NCBI GenBank assembly: GCA_037039685.1
Contig: JAWNGF010000009.1
Coordinates: 372,001 to 436,000 of the forward strand
Reading direction: 5' to 3'
DNA from: Ceratobasidium sp. AG-K
Taxonomy: Eukaryota > Basidiomycota > Agaricomycetes > Cantharellales > Ceratobasidiaceae
DNA length: 64,000 bases
Made by a program: the position numbers and the translations under genes. How positions within the stretch are numbered: position 1 is the first letter of the stretch; the number at the start of each line of letters is the position of its first letter. Positions 1 to 14,578 of the stretch are shown piece by piece. The notes under the pieces were generated by a model. It made no database searches, had not been told where the DNA came from, and saw nothing but the letters and a program-made list of their open reading frames with translations.

Positions 1-117
1 AGTATAGTAAGAAGAACACAAACTTGATGTTATAATATATGGTTTTCTTTGGTGGTGACATTCAAGCGACTCCTTATTTTAAAGTCTGCCGGCGCTCGTG
101 GGAACTCATTGGGGCTG

Positions 118-205
118 TTTTGCTTGTAAGTGCTCGCTTAGATAAAGGTGCACTCAGGAGCACCGGGGTAGCGGTGCTCCTTTGTCTGAGCGGACCACTT
201 ACAAG
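118..205. repeat. Short hairpin repeat (MITE-like), copy 1
   Basis: CTTGTAAGTG at 123 and CACTTACAAG ending at 205 are outer inverted arms. GGAGCACC and GGTGCTCC are inner arms around an 8-nt loop. A second copy at about 16852-16950 shares the core TGCTCGCTT...TAAAGG.GCACTCAGGAGCACC pattern, so this is a dispersed family. It has no coding capacity and lies upstream of the kinase gene. Confidence 0.7.
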
Positions 206-399
206 TGCTGCAGATGCATACTTGTTGGCATCGTTGGATTCCGTGTAGCGCCTATGTTGCAGTCAAGTGACCTGTGATCATCCAAATATAGCCTAATTTA
301 CACAGCACCTTTTGACAGGTTGGCGCTCGAAGTTAAGCCAGATCATTGCTTGATCACAGAGGGGGTCTGTTTCTCCCTCCCGCCTCCGCCTCTTCAACT

Positions 400-2055
400 A
401 TGGGTTCTTCAGAATCGCCGTTGACTGACCTGTCTGAGGAGTTTAGTCGGAGTACTTTGAGCAACAACAGCGTCTCCTCCGGCTTCGACGATACTTCTCC
501 AGCTACTGAAAGCCCTGATTCGTCCAATCATTCATCGTCGAATCGAAATAGTGAGCACTTAGCCCCTCGATGTTTCCTACTATCTAAGCTCGTTTCAGAT
601 AAACATGACCATTTCATGTTTAACATGAGAAACGCAAGCATGTCATCAATGAACAATCTACTCGGTTAGTTGCATAGCGCTTTTTTTGACGCTGCCAAGG
701 TCGCTTACCGAAGCTACACCAGGAGGACCGTCCAGATCAACAGACCATAGTCGGAGCAAGCAGAGATAGAGTTGTGGATCTCACGAAACATGTGGTTCGA
801 GATTTGGGGTATCCACCTGGATTTGGTGGTTTCTCGTTCGTGTACAAGTGAGTGTATTGTCGGTATAAGCAGGGAAGTATGTGTCTACTAATGGTGTAAT
901 GTTTGTTACAAGAGGGACTCTTCAGCGGGAGGAAATTTCTTTTACTCCATTTTTGCTCTGACGCTGATTGACTGTTTCAATTACAGGAAATTTCCAGAAC
1001 AAGTTGTTGCAATCAAGTGTCCTCGCGTTTATGGCAGTGTAGGAGATGAAGAGTGCGCCATCAAGCTGAAAAAGGTGAAAGAATTTTTTTAGTTCGGTTC
1101 AACCCGTGGTCGTTGACATTAACGGAGAAGCAATTGACAAAAGAGCTAATGGCGTGGTCCAAAATGGTCCATCTAAACGTTATCGAGCTGCTAGGAACAT
1201 GCAAAATGGAGAGTCTTGAGTTTGAGTGCTTTGTGATGGAATGGTGCCCGTGTACATTGGAGCAGGTCCGTAAAGTATTAGTCCTTGAGCCTCACAGGCT
1301 GAACCGCGCCGATAGAGATTGAAGAGTCCGTCAAGACTCTCGGACATCCAACAGCTGCAATGGTATGTACGTTGCATTTATGTCGCTATGTGTTGCTTTG
1401 CGAGATGGTAGACGCTGAGTACCACCCTCGCTTCGTAGCTACTTCAACTTGCTTCTGGGTTAACCTATATGCACAGCGAAGACGTTGTTCATTCAGATAT
1501 CAAACCGGTAAGTCAACTGCGACGAAAAATATACTCCTCTAATTTGGGTTTTGGCCAGGCCAATGTGCTCATAGGACGGAGGGGCGAAGTCAAAATCGCA
1601 GACTTTGGACTGTCTCGTGTTATCAAGAACGTTGACCCAACAACCGGCTTGAAGGACGGAACGCTGCCGTATGTATCGCCGGAACTCTGCAATTATGACG
1701 CGAACGCCATTCCGGTTTCAACTATGGCTTCCGATGTCTGGGCATTCGGGATTGTTGGGTATCAAGTGAGCTCGCGTACACTTGGACCGGCGCTTGGATT
1801 GACTAATGTTATGCGGTGTTTTATTAGCTACTGGAACACGACGTTCGACGAATGCCGTACTGGTACAGTGGGAGAACTTTAGACGCTGCCCTTGCTAAAG
1901 ATGCGGGACAACCTCCTTATCGTAGCATGGACGTACAAACTGAGGCGATGAGTTACTTCATGGATACCATTTCAATGTGTTGGGCTCGAGACCCCAATTC
2001 CCGCCCAAAGATGAACAGACTGACTATCAAGCTACATGAGAGTGAGTGGAAGTAG
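400..2055 (+). CDS. Protein kinase of the serine/threonine (TKL-like) type, multi-exon
   Basis: The predicted start at 400 opens a Ser-rich leader (exon 1 to about 550, donor GTGAGC). A later exon (about 739-847) encodes a glycine-rich loop read as GFGGFSFVYK. After an intron from 848 the next exon gives VVAIK, with the ATP-binding lysine. Further exons give ELMAWSKMVHLNVIELLG (alphaC to beta4), the catalytic loop VVHSDIKPANVL (HSD in place of HRD), IADFGLSR (DFG), the P+1-like SPELC and SDVWAFGIV. The end is RDPNSRPKM..., typical of subdomain XI, before TAG at 2053-2055. The key Lys and both Asp are present, so it is probably active. Such kinases with short N-terminal leaders are numerous in agaricomycetes. 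The substrate is unknown. Exon joins between about 551 and 739 and near 1840 are uncertain. Confidence 0.8.
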
Positions 2056-2289
2056 GGGCATTATTTCCAATTCGCTTCTGACGGTTGATTCGACTAAGTG
2101 TTTCTCAAGCAAGACTTGTCTGAACCACGGTGGATTTGGCTTTTTGAGCCTACTAGCCCCCGCCTCGAGAGTGACCAGAGCGTTATTGGAGGAAGTGAGT
2201 TTTGGTGCGATAACGCGATATAATAAAGCTAAACGCATGCACTCCTCAGCAAACAGTAGGTCCCTAGGAGACAGTCAAGACAATCGCTG

Positions 2290-2946
2290 ACCCCCGGTGC
2301 TAGGCGACGATCTTATGCGGGACTCGGCCACTAAGCACAAGCAAGGCGCATATAGTGAGGCACGGGCAATGCGTGCCAAGCCGCTGTTTCGGATCTTTTT
2401 CGAGGCAACATTCCCAAGTGCGCCAACATTCAACAAGACCTCGCCGATAGTTGTGCTGGGCAGTTCGATCGTGAGGCCACGATTCGTCATTACAATTCCG
2501 CAATTCACAAATACGAAAGCCTGGGGCCAATTTTCGCCGAGACAACCTTGAACTGCCGCAAAATGCGGGACGCTGCACAAGAAAGTCGCCACTATGACCC
2601 TGGTAAATGGTCCAGCTCATTGGACCGGGCCAACCAGATAGGAGACCTGGGAGAAAAAGCGCTCGATGACGGCCAAGTCGAAATCGCTACAAGATACTTC
2701 GAGGAGCTCTTTGATGTTGCTCGTCGTGATGATCGCCCAGACCTCATGTCCCAAGCATGTCTTCGCCTTGCGTGGGCTCCAGAGCGAGAGTCTTTGGGGA
2801 AGCTAAGTTTAGCTGGAGAGCGTTATAGACAGGCGCTGCAATATGCAAAGCAAGCTAACGCTGCTCCCAATCAAAGGTTGATTGAGGAGTCGTTACAGTC
2901 CCTTCAAGGTATTCTTACTGAGCTACGCTCTCTGTGTCAAGCGTAA
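2290..2946 (+). CDS. TPR-like helical repeat protein, 5' end unresolved
   Basis: A long open frame runs to TAA at 2944-2946. Its helical pattern resembles tetratricopeptide repeats: segments such as 'HYNSAIHKYESLG', 'YFEELFDVARRDDRPDL' and 'GERYRQALQYAKQANAAPNQ' have the A-x(2)-Y/F, G and A spacing of TPR helices. Upstream the frame closes near a TGA at about 2354, so a first exon must lie further 5' or the gene is truncated. It begins about 240 bases after the kinase stop on the same strand. It could be a separate small gene or a detached C-terminal helical domain of the kinase. Function cannot be assigned. Confidence 0.5.
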
Positions 2947-3159
2947 ACCTGTGCAGCCAGGAGGTCAGGTGCATCTTGGTAGCGTAGTTATATGTACGTT
3001 CTTGTTCCTCAAGTCTACGCCTCAATTATATATTTTCAACTTTGAAGTCTACCCTTTGAGACGTCACGACCCGCACTGATCATCCATTGTGAGTTTAAAC
3101 CATAGTGTTTCTTATATTCACATTTTAGTGTTTTACAAATACATGGATATATCGAACAA

Positions 3160-5373
<2,214 letters not shown>

Positions 5374-5720
5374 TTTGGTATTGAGAAGGCCCAGATCGAA
5401 AGATCAAGAGGTGTGAGGGCAAGAGTTGGGGTGAATGGAGTGGTGAGATGGTCGTCGGGGAGACTGAAGGAGCTATGCGGAACGGCGGGCCTCTAAAGAG
5501 CTTTCATGCGAGTCTGATTCGGCAGCTGACTTCATGTCTATCCCCGGCCCGGCGCTCCCGTCGCTGGTCTCCGTCTGCCCCGACGCTGATCTATTCCGTC
5601 ATTGCGTAAGCTCGGCGCTACGATTCGTGGCGCGTGTCCGGTCAGGTGCGATTGGCCAGTGCCATCTTGGGTCCCGCTGAAACTCTTGAGAACGCAAACT
5701 GACTACAAACCGCCAACTTT
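5374..5720. other. Intergenic region between divergent genes
   Basis: This separates the glycerol kinase start (minus) from the small gene at 5721 (plus). No ORF with family similarity and no clear TATA box were seen. It is probably a bidirectional promoter, inferred only from gene layout. Confidence 0.4.
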
Positions 5721-6091
5721 ATGGACTCCCACCATACGCACTCGCCCGATGATGAGTATCCTCATCTTGACGCGGCTGCCTTTGCGAGAATGATAGAAAA
5801 GAATATTGGGCTTGGGGGTATGTGCTGTCCTGCACGCGAAGTCTGCGCTTTTGAGCTTGTGTTTCGTCAGAGCCCACAGAAATCGAACGGCAAGTACTTA
5901 GCGAAACGGTCTCCTATCGACAAGCGACGGATAGCGAAGCCGCTCGTCAAGCAAGTCAGACGATATACAACATCCTGCTTCCGAAAAAGATCCAAGAGGT
6001 CAAGGACGAGGAGATTTTTCAGAACTTCCGGCCACCAACTGCGGGATTAGATGATCCTATGTTGATGGCTCCGGCAAAAAGTAACGAGTGA
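5721..6091 (+). CDS. Small two-exon protein of unknown function (may continue 3')
   Basis: ATG at 5721 opens an acidic leader with MDSHHTHSPDDEYPHLDAAA. A phase-1 intron at 5818-5879 (GTATGT...CCACAG) joins to a helical frame containing VSYRQATDSEAARQASQTIY and LLPKKIQEVKDEEIFQNF. The frame ends at TGA 6089-6091, giving about 100 residues. A donor-like GTAACG at 6081 and later open stretches (6160-6300) leave room for more exons, in which case the TGA would lie in an intron. No family is recognised. The exon-intron fit and the Glu/Lys/Arg-rich helical text support a real gene. Confidence 0.5.
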
Positions 6092-7203
6092 GCAAGGGTT
6101 TTAATAGGAATACGCACCAGTATTCACCTCGAATATTAGCCCCTTTTCTGTGTCGACTGGTCAGGCCAGCTTTCGAAAAAGCACGTCGACCGCCAGAGGC
6201 CTCTCGATGCCCCGGGACAGTACCGCCACGTTAGTAAATCTCTCTTGGACCAACGGGCCACTAATTGTCTTTTTCTTTCAGTTTACTCTGGGGGAAAAAG
6301 GTAAGATTTACGCCAGTTTTCGTCTGATCTAGCCAGACTTATGGATGTACCTTTTCTAGTAACTATTATAGCGCCTCAGTTATACGTCCACAAAGGTCCG
6401 GGTGTGTTCATCCGTGTTGCCCGAATCAGAACTCCAAGTTATGAACAGCTCCAATTAGCGCCTTCGTCGTGTGAATGCTCCTCCTTATCGACGCGTTATC
6501 CAATGGTCTGGGTCATTTACTTCCACATCGTGACGCAACTGTGGAGCTGGAACGCCGATGCATGACACCCTATCGCTGACGACTTTGCCGGAAATGGGAT
6601 TCAGTTTGTTCAAATATTGTCATATCAATAAATAGTGACTTATTGTTGAACCGTATTAAGCGTAGTTTACCCGGTCGTGATGACGAGGAAATGCCTAGGG
6701 GTCAGAGAGAGTGTATAGCCATGATATAATGCCGGTTGTACGTGAGTTCTCTTGGGTCTGCTGGGCTACGGATAACGGTTTAGGAAAGATGTGGAAAGCA
6801 GAGATTTGCTGAGCCACTGGTTCTAATTGTATACAGATAGTTGCACAGTGGAACGTTCTTATATTAAGATGGTATTGGCGATGGAAACCTCAAACTTGCG
6901 GGAAATGTGAGAGCAAGAAGCGAAGCTTCGACTCCCAACTTAGCAACTGCTTGTTACATGAGAGACACGTGCCCAAGGGTATAAGGTTTGGGGAGACTGT
7001 CTCGCACGGACCACACGACTCCATCCCCTTGCCTCTCTTACAGCCAACCACACGAATCGCGCTCGTCTTTGTTCGTCGCGTCAAAGTCCTTTCTGCCAAC
7101 GCTCTCTGCCAACTCGTCGACCGGAGATCTCGTCATAGGCCCTTAGCCTTTATTCCGACGCCCGCTACCCATCTCCCGCCGTTTTAGCTCATCTTCATTT
7201 ACA
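6092..7203 (+). other. Intergenic stretch, possible distal exons then Igo1 promoter
   Basis: From 6160 to about 6560 there are short open pieces with splice-like borders that could belong to the upstream gene, but none could be tied to a protein family. From 6600 to 7203 nothing is recognised. The sequence becomes pyrimidine-rich just before the Igo1 start. Confidence 0.3.
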
Positions 7204-7823
7204 ATGTTGCCGGCTCAGCGCAAGAAGGTCGACCTGAGCGTGAGTATCGTTCCATGCTCTTTGGATGTCTCTGGATTGGACGCGAAAACTTATGAGACCA
7301 TTAGACCTTGACTGAAGAGGAGAAGAAACTCTTCCGTCTATATGGCAAGCTCCCTACTCACAAGAACGTCCTTACCAAGGTTCAGAAGGTGAGTGCTTGT
7401 GGCTTGCTTATCCAGGACACGCTAATCCGAGCCCTGTTTCAGGATCGCAAATACTTTGACTCGGGTGACTATGCTCTCTCCAAGGCCGGTGTGACTCCTC
7501 AGGCCGCGGTTGGCACTGCCATTCCCCACCCGGAGAAGTAAGCGTGCTTATTGTTTAAATTTAGTCTCGCATGCTGACTGTATTGTAGCATTCCGCACGT
7601 TACGCCCTCTCCCCACCCCAACCTACATGCTCCCCTCTCAACCTCTCCCACTGGCCAGAACGTCGGCAGCCCTATCAAGGAACTGGCCTCTGATTCAAAC
7701 CCGATCGCAGAGTTGACCCAGGTCCCGATCATCGCCCAACCGACTCCGGCCGGGGCTGCAGCAGCAGAGCCAGCTCCTGTTCCGGCACCAGCTCCGGTCT
7801 CGCCCCCTACGTCCGGCCAGTAA
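7204..7823 (+). CDS. igo1: Endosulfine/ARPP-19 family protein (Igo1-like PP2A-B55 inhibitor)
   Basis: Endosulfines are phosphorylated by Greatwall/Rim15 kinases and then inhibit PP2A-B55, controlling mitotic entry and quiescence. Four exons: 7204-7239, 7305-7388, 7443-7537 and 7589-7823, with GT-AG introns of 65, 54 and 50 nt. Exon 2 begins LTEEEKKLFRLYGKLP. Exon 3 carries RKYFDSGDYALSKAG, whose FDSGDY is the invariant core containing the Greatwall-site serine. The C-terminal half is low-complexity and rich in Pro and Ala, as is usual outside the core. The total is about 150 residues, normal for the family. Start choice rests on MLPAQRKKVDLS running straight into the conserved domain. Confidence 0.9.
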
Positions 7824-8518
7824 CTGCTTCGCTCATTCATAATTGTCGTCCAACCTCCCCTCGACCAACATTTGTATAATTAATGCTTTCTGCCGTGTTC
7901 GGCGACCTGATCAACCTTAAACGCGAACGTGAATAGGTGAAATCATATTCGAACGTTTATATTGAACAAATATGGGTTATTGTTATCTCCACTGGGGTTG
8001 CTAGTATCTTGTGCGCGTAAAACCCAGAGCACTCGGCGCTTTGGGCCCCAGATTTCTGCATAGTGGTGCTTTGTGTGTCGCTTTGCATGTTTTCAGCGGT
8101 GTATCGTGTACTCGAGGAATGTATATCATTTTGATTGTCGCTATAAATGAGCCCCACGTGATTGATGCGTAATTGCGACCCTTGCTCGTTACCACCACCT
8201 CGACTGCAAACGCAATCCTGTAGACTTCTTGGATAGTTATCTGGGTCTTGTCATGACGTGGCATTTAACCAAAGAAAACAATACCCGGCACGGCGCTCAC
8301 GTTAGTAGTATCCTTTCTGGTCGCTTTTATAGCCTATAAATGCGCATTCAACCAGCTCTGGCTCTAGCTCCTTAACCTACCTATCGATATTTTCATCGCA
8401 ATCGCCAAGAATTTAAGCGCGAGTGGATTAGCAGCACTCTCGCAAACATGCCGTACCCTCCACAGTTCGGTTGGTCGCGGTTTTATCTGGTGGCGGGATG
8501 GTCTAATACTTTGCATAG
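7824..8518 (+). other. Intergenic region upstream of the WD40 gene
   Basis: No supported gene. An ATG at 8448 followed by a branch-point-like TCTAATAC and CATAG at 8518 suggests a first exon and short intron of the WD40 gene, but no donor gives a clean frame join to 8519. Confidence 0.3.
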
Positions 8519-9854
8519 GTGGCTAGCACTGGCTGGGTCACGTATACACTTTCCCGACCGAGGCCAAGCACCTCACTCAGTCGATACATTGCTGAAATTA
8601 GTCCCATACAACGAGCACGATACATCCACCTTACGGACCAAGCATGGTGCTCTCAAATATCTATCGCCCGCCCCCTCTCGCTACATCATTACGCCATACG
8701 TGACGCGATACCGTACCTCGTCGTCACCCCATCCATGCTGGTGATAGCCGTAGCTAACGCCTTGCACGTATACGACTTTCTCCAAGGCGGCCTGCAGGTC
8801 CGTTTCCGTGGACAGGTCCAACTTCACCGTGGTGGCGCACACGACGACATCACTGGACTCGGAGCATTGAAAGCGGGACTCGGTCGAGACGAAGCTCTGA
8901 TCGTCTCGTGCGCCAACGGCAAGGTCTGGAGGGTACGAATATCCCCGGTTGGCGAGCCCTTGAAAGCGACGGTCACAGCCCACTATACGCACCCCACTCG
9001 ATACATCACGTCGTTGAGCACGAGTCGATGGGAGAGCAAGACCTCGTTGGCGTTGACGACTGCACTTGGTGGAATTGTCTCCCTGTACAATACCCGTTCG
9101 CCTTGGGTGGAGCCTACACAGGTGGAGGATTTCGCCACCACTCTTCCAGGCACAAAACGCCCTCGGACTTGGTGCTCGCTCATTGCCCAGTCGGATTCGG
9201 TCGCGATTACGGGCTCCACCAAGCTTTCCCTACATTCGATTCGTCCAACCGGACTAGACGCGTATACGACAACTGCTCCCGGTCCTGAAAAACAGTCTGC
9301 GTGTTACGCTCTTTCCTATGCTCCAAATGATCATCCAGACTTGGTACTCAGCGGGTGGTACGACGGAATTGTGCGAATGTATGACCTTCGCACCAAGGCA
9401 GTAGAATTGACTCTACGCGACCCTTGGTCTGAATCTGGAGTGTACTGCGTCGGCGCGGGGGGTGGATCAGCCACGCAGGTTGTAGCCGGATACTCGAAAC
9501 ACGGAATGGCAAGTCGCCCACACGCATGCTCAACTACAACTAATTCTCCCTCAGCTCGCGATATTCGACATTCGTTCGCCCTCGACAGCATATAGCATCT
9601 ATGCCCCATCACCGTCTCTCGGACCCCCCCGGCCACACAATGGCTTTACCCAAGTCTCATCCATCCACGTCGAAGGCGCTCGCATATTTGGAACGACTCC
9701 ACACCGCCCATTCGTATTCGACTTTGGTCCAGACACGACACTGGGCACGTACCCCTACGTCAAAGAAGTCCCACAACGCATGACGCCCGACGGACGAGGG
9801 TTCGAGACACAGAGCTACGACCACCAACTCGGGCTTCCACGAAGGCACGTATAG
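8519..9854 (+). CDS. WD40-repeat protein with a GC-AG intron; 5' end uncertain
   Basis: Open frame from 8519 with repeated beta-propeller-like blades: LVIAVANALHVYDF, ALIVSCANGKVWRVRI, TTALGGIVSLYNTRSP, SVAITGSTKLSLHSI and LVLSGWYDGIVRMYDLRTK, each ending in the hydrophobic-x-x-[WYH]-D-like strand of WD40 units. A 46-nt intron at 9509-9554 starts with GC (GCAAGT) and ends CAG. It joins to a last exon reading LAIFDIRSPSTAYSIY and ends at TAG 9852-9854. The first in-frame ATG is at 8735, but the frame upstream also looks coding, so the true start is probably in an earlier exon. F-box/WD40 or scaffold proteins are possible. No F-box was identified with confidence. Confidence 0.7.
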
Positions 9855-10020
9855 GAACTAGAATCGATTGCACCGTAACGTAAAGCACGAGAATAGATGA
9901 GACGAATCAAAACCCTTGTAAACAGAGCTACAGATCTCCAATAGTACAATGAGAACAAAGAGTCCAGAGGTGGGGCTAGTCCAAGCAAAGCGAAAAACGA
10001 AATTTCAATTCATGGGTATC

Positions 10021-13000
10021 TTACGACTTGTCCCTGCTCGCCCAACCAAATAGCTCGGACGACTTCATCGTTCCGGCTTTTTGCTCAATGGTATCTGCGG
10101 GCTGGCGGGGCTCGACCAACAGACTGGGCAGGGTTAGTACGAGTAGGGTTCGAGGCGTGGGACTCACCTTCGTCGGTACAGATCCTGTAGATCGTTGCCG
10201 CTCTTCCTGATCTTGTCAAACGCATACTCGAGGTACCTTTGAATTTCGGGAACCTCGATCAACACATACGGCACTTGGAATCGTTGGACGTCTGCACTCC
10301 ATTAGTTGACGTCAGACTCTAGAGAGAGCGACGCACCTTCGGCGATGGACGCCAGCCTCCTATACTTGTCGAAATTCAACAACGTACGTGTATTATCATA
10401 CGGTGCAACCCGCTTGTCCGGATTGCCCTCGCGACAAAATGTCACATCCGTCAGATACAACCCTGCTAAAAGTCAGCCAAGTTCTAATCTAGGACGGGAC
10501 ACGCACCCAAAAAGGGCACAGCATGCCCGCGCACGCTGCGAAGCCTCGTCCGATATTCGTGATGGTTCCGTGTATGGTCCGTCAACTTGCGGAGATTCTC
10601 GATGCGTGTCTTGTTCTTGGCCGATAACCCAATCCAGGTCTTGCTCAGCCGGGAAATCGTCGACGAATCAAGCGCGGCAAGGATCGAGCGAAGGGTACTA
10701 AAGTTGTTCAAATCGTTGCAAAACTAGACCCGCGTCAGCCCCGCCCTCGACACCAAATTTCAGACTCACATCGGCAGTCTTGATGAATAGCTTGAGCAGC
10801 GCCGTGCGCTTCTTGGTATCCTGCTCCTCCAGAATGGTCTCGGTGACCCATCCAGTGATGGCTGTACTGAGCGTGCTCATTGCGCGTATGCTGTTGCCCC
10901 TTTCGCCCGCGTTGCTTGGTAACCCAACGTCGAGAATCTCCTCCGGAAGGATCTTGCAGTACAGGTGCGACTCGAGGATTGTAAACTGCCGCGCGAGCTC
11001 CAGGGGGTCGAAATCGACCACATTAATACTCGCATACGACCCGGCCTTGAGCTGTGCGAATATCGACTTGCTGAGGATAGGCGTTGGAGCCGAACCGTTG
11101 GCTTGCTTGGTTCGCGTCCGCTCTGTCGAGCGTGCACGATCCATCGGACGTGACATTGCTGACAGAGTCGTGCTCCCAGGCTCACGCTGCGTCAACAAGT
11201 CGACGACGCGCTGCACGACCGCTGGGGGCATGCTCGCCGCCGTGGCGCTCACGAAATCCTGCAAGGGAGCCAGCGTGACCGCATCGGTACTCGCCTGCCA
11301 ATGCATATCCAACCATGTCTTGATAAAGTTGTACACACGCAGTCGAACGGGGTTGAGTCGGAGCCGACACCACGCTTCGAATTCTTCAGGCGCGTACGAG
11401 TCGACCGGTGGCCGCAGGTCCCAGCGCTTGTGCAACACACGTACGAGCTCGAGAGGGGTGGTGAACAGCCGAAACGAGAGGTAAAACGTTGCGGCGAATT
11501 TCGGGTCGGGCGTACGGTCTGGGGCGGTCATCTTTTCGACCAGGACGTCGAGCGTAGCACCAATGAGCTGCCCGTCGTTGTTGTAGGCTACGTCGCGTGG
11601 GTCGATTGTCTGGATCGCGAGTAAGTCTGCGCCTTGCGAGATCTGGATCGGGGGAGGAATCGAGGGGAGAGACTTGTCTGCGCGGTACTGGATGTCGATA
11701 CTTGGTTGGGACTCGGGTTCGCTTGGAAGGTCCACAAACTCTACACCATCCTCGAATACGCGCTCTTCACCACTCGATGGCTCGAGCATAAGCGATTCGG
11801 TGTCCACCTCGGGCGAGTCTTGTCCATACCCGGGCTGTTCATCGGGTACGACCGTAGTCGCAGCTGTGTCCTCTGACGAGCGGGGGTATTCGAACAGTGA
11901 AGGCACTCCGAATTGACTGGACCGTTTGAGGTCAAACGAGGATTGGGCATCGGGGTCGCGGTTGAACGAGGGCTGTTGGATCGATGGACCTGGGCTCGGA
12001 GCTCGAGATACCACGACGGGTACCTCGACTGGGCGTACCTCAGGCGCTTCGGGCGTGGGCGGGCGTCCGGGTACGAGGTCTTCCAGAGACACTTCGACAG
12101 CTGCCGGAGTCCGATCGTCGTCTGGCACCTGTTCCTCGACCTGTTCGGGCTCGGGACGAACCGTAAGACTTGCGTTACCAGGCTCGTCTTCGACGCGCTG
12201 TAGCTCTTGCAGCCGTTGGCGCCCCTGGTATGCCCGGATGTGGGCCTCTTGCTCGTGTTGTTCCCCGCCCACTTCTTGCAATGGTTCCCCGCCAAATCCC
12301 TGCATCCGTATCCTGCGCATGCTCTCCCGACTCTCGCTCCGTCGATACTCGGCGCTTCGTCGCGGCTCCTCTTCACCGCCACTGCTTTCCATCTCGACAC
12401 GTCCGTATCGCCGCCATTCTTCTTGACTCGTTCGTCTTGTACCCTCTTCGCTCGTTCGCCTAATCCCTGCCTCGCTACCCGCCCGTCTACGTGGTCCAGG
12501 ATCAGCCTGCCACCCCCGCGCAGCATTCAACACGCTCGCCCGTTGACGCGCGCGCAGAGCCCGAACGGTTCCATGGGCGCTCGGCCCAACCTCAACATCA
12601 CTTTCGCTCTGGCTCGTGCTACCCATGCTTCGCGCTTCGGATACGCTTGGAGGTGGGGCTGGTACGTCGAATATGAGCATATCGTTGGGTTCATATCCTG
12701 CTCGTCGGGTAAGACAGCTCCGGACGGCCGTAACACAGTCTCCGCCTGCTCGTAGAGTTCCCGTCGCGGCCTGGACGGCTACTGCCTTTTCCTCTTCCTC
12801 TCGGGAAAGGGTTCCAGGGGCAAGTAGCCGCTTGACGGCCTCGACGAGGACACTCGTAGCACCGTGGAGGGCATCCTTGGCAGCCGAGAGTGCTATTCGT
12901 TCCGGTCCGACAATGGCCGGGTGGTCGCATACGGCACAGACAATGGTGAGGACCTGTCGAACCTTGTCGACCGTCTCGCGGGTCATCTTGATGAGGTGCC

Positions 13001-13962
13001 CCTTGCTCGATGCATGCGACGCACGGGAATGGGAATGTACATGACCGATAAACGCCGCAATAATCGAGAGAAGATGGTCGTGGGTAGTCCGCAGTGCCGA
13101 GAGAAGCTGAGCGCTAGGGACGTGGCCAGTCGGGATGGATTGGGGAGACGCCGGTGAGGCCGAGGATGACACCGAGGACAACGATGAGACGGAATCACTG
13201 GTGAGCCTAGGAGCGATTTCGGCCGTGGGTTGCGTGGTGGACCAGCTGGCGACATGGACGCCACAGGAGACGGCAACTTCGACGTAGCGCTTGCAGCATG
13301 CAAACACGGCGTCCCCAAGGCGCAACATGTTCTCGGCCAACCATGCGCGCTCGTCGTCGGGAACATCTGTGGCCGATGCTTTTTTGCTAACGCTGACGAG
13401 CCGGCCGAGTTCCTGTAGGACGTCGGAGCGGGCCCGGGCCAAGTGGGGAAAGCGGGCCAGGGCCGGTGCAGTCTTGTGCAAGCAGTCGGTTGCCGTGAGC
13501 ACAGTTCGGACAGAGGATATGACGCAGGCCGTAGACGGTTGATAGTGGGACACCCGGGATGCATGGACAGACGTATTGAGCACCAGAAGCGCATGGTATA
13601 GTGAAACCATCACCCGGGGACATGGTTCTGCTTCACTACCACTTTCGCTCGAGACCGACTCCTACCCCAGTTAGCCAACGAACATATAAAAGATAAAAGC
13701 TCACCCTTGGCTTGCGTTTGTTAGCCTTGACATAATTGCTCGGAAACCAGCCCCTGCGTCCTTCCAGCTCCCCGTCCCACCACCCCGTGTCGTCGCGGTT
13801 GAGTACATGAATCACCTGTCCGGCCCGAAAGCTCAGACACGTCGTGTTGCCGTTGATCGGCACAAAGTCGTGCATCGCTAGTACATACTCGCTGGGATCC
13901 CCCCGCCCCGCCATCGTTGAGCACAACAGGTCCGTGGCGGTGCTGCTTGCATCCGAGAACAT
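10021..13962 (-). CDS. SH3-domain Ras guanine-nucleotide exchange factor (Cdc25/Ste6 type)
   Basis: Catalyses GDP release from Ras, feeding cAMP or MAPK signalling at the plasma membrane. Six exons on the minus strand: 13962-13705, 13661-10770, 10723-10507, 10465-10337, 10291-10168 and 10123-10021, with introns of 41-46 nt. Exon 1 encodes an SH3 domain (YVLAMHDFVP, DDTGWWDGELEGRRGWFPSNYV). Exon 2 has a long disordered Ser/Arg/Glu-rich middle, then a RasGEF_N domain (ATLDVLVEKMTAPD) and the start of the catalytic RasGEF domain (FTILESHLYCKILPEE). Exons 3-5 complete it: NDLNNFSTLRSILAALDSS, LYLTDVTFCREGNPDK and VPYVLIEVPEIQ. The architecture and roughly 1,200-residue length match fungal Cdc25. 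It appears intact. Confidence 0.92.
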
Positions 13963-14578
13963 CCCAGGGTCTGCCTCTGCCGCTCTTCCCCCTTTATGCG
14001 TATGCGCCCTCGTCTATCTCGACGGTGCTTGCTCCCGCTGCGGCTCGGAGTGTCTTCAAGTTCAGCCTGCGGGCGCTCTACTTCTGTAGATCATCTGCGC
14101 TTCATACGCACTTAATCCCACCCTGCATGCTTCTAACCCTGCTCTCGATTGGCGCTATTCCAGGTTGGTCTGTTGGCTTGAACAATTCTTTGGGTCCCCA
14201 GGCCGCCTCGATTCAATTCCTGTCAAATGTCCACGCGCTGATACCTAGTGCCTGCTTTTTCGCTGGTTAGTTGGCTCACGGCCCATGTGCGGACCTCGCT
14301 GATGCGGCATCCGCGTTGGCTGAATTGGGATCGTTGCTCCGAGGACGAGTTTGAACACTGTAATTTCGACGCGACTGTATCAATCAAACATTTCTACCCC
14401 AATCGGTTAATAACAATGTGGCTACGCAAACTATGTGGCTAACATTCCTCGAATACGCGGTGATAGATTCTGACCGATTTAGCTCATTAGCCAACGTCCA
14501 GATAAGCGTCGTGTCTCACTCCGGGTCTTATCAACTCCCGTCGTACACCATTTGCGCGACTCTTCAACATGTGGATCT
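13963..14578. other. Intergenic region between RasGEF and duplicated block
   Basis: No supported gene. Short overlapping open frames in this GC-rich stretch show no family features. The first half is likely the RasGEF promoter. Confidence 0.3.

Noticed and set aside
8001..8264. Minus-strand ORFs in the Igo1-WD40 gap
   Set aside because: No splice-site or family support, overlapping frames.
11301..12755. Several long plus-strand ORFs in this interval
   Set aside because: They are antisense shadows of the RasGEF coding exon, whose frame is conserved.
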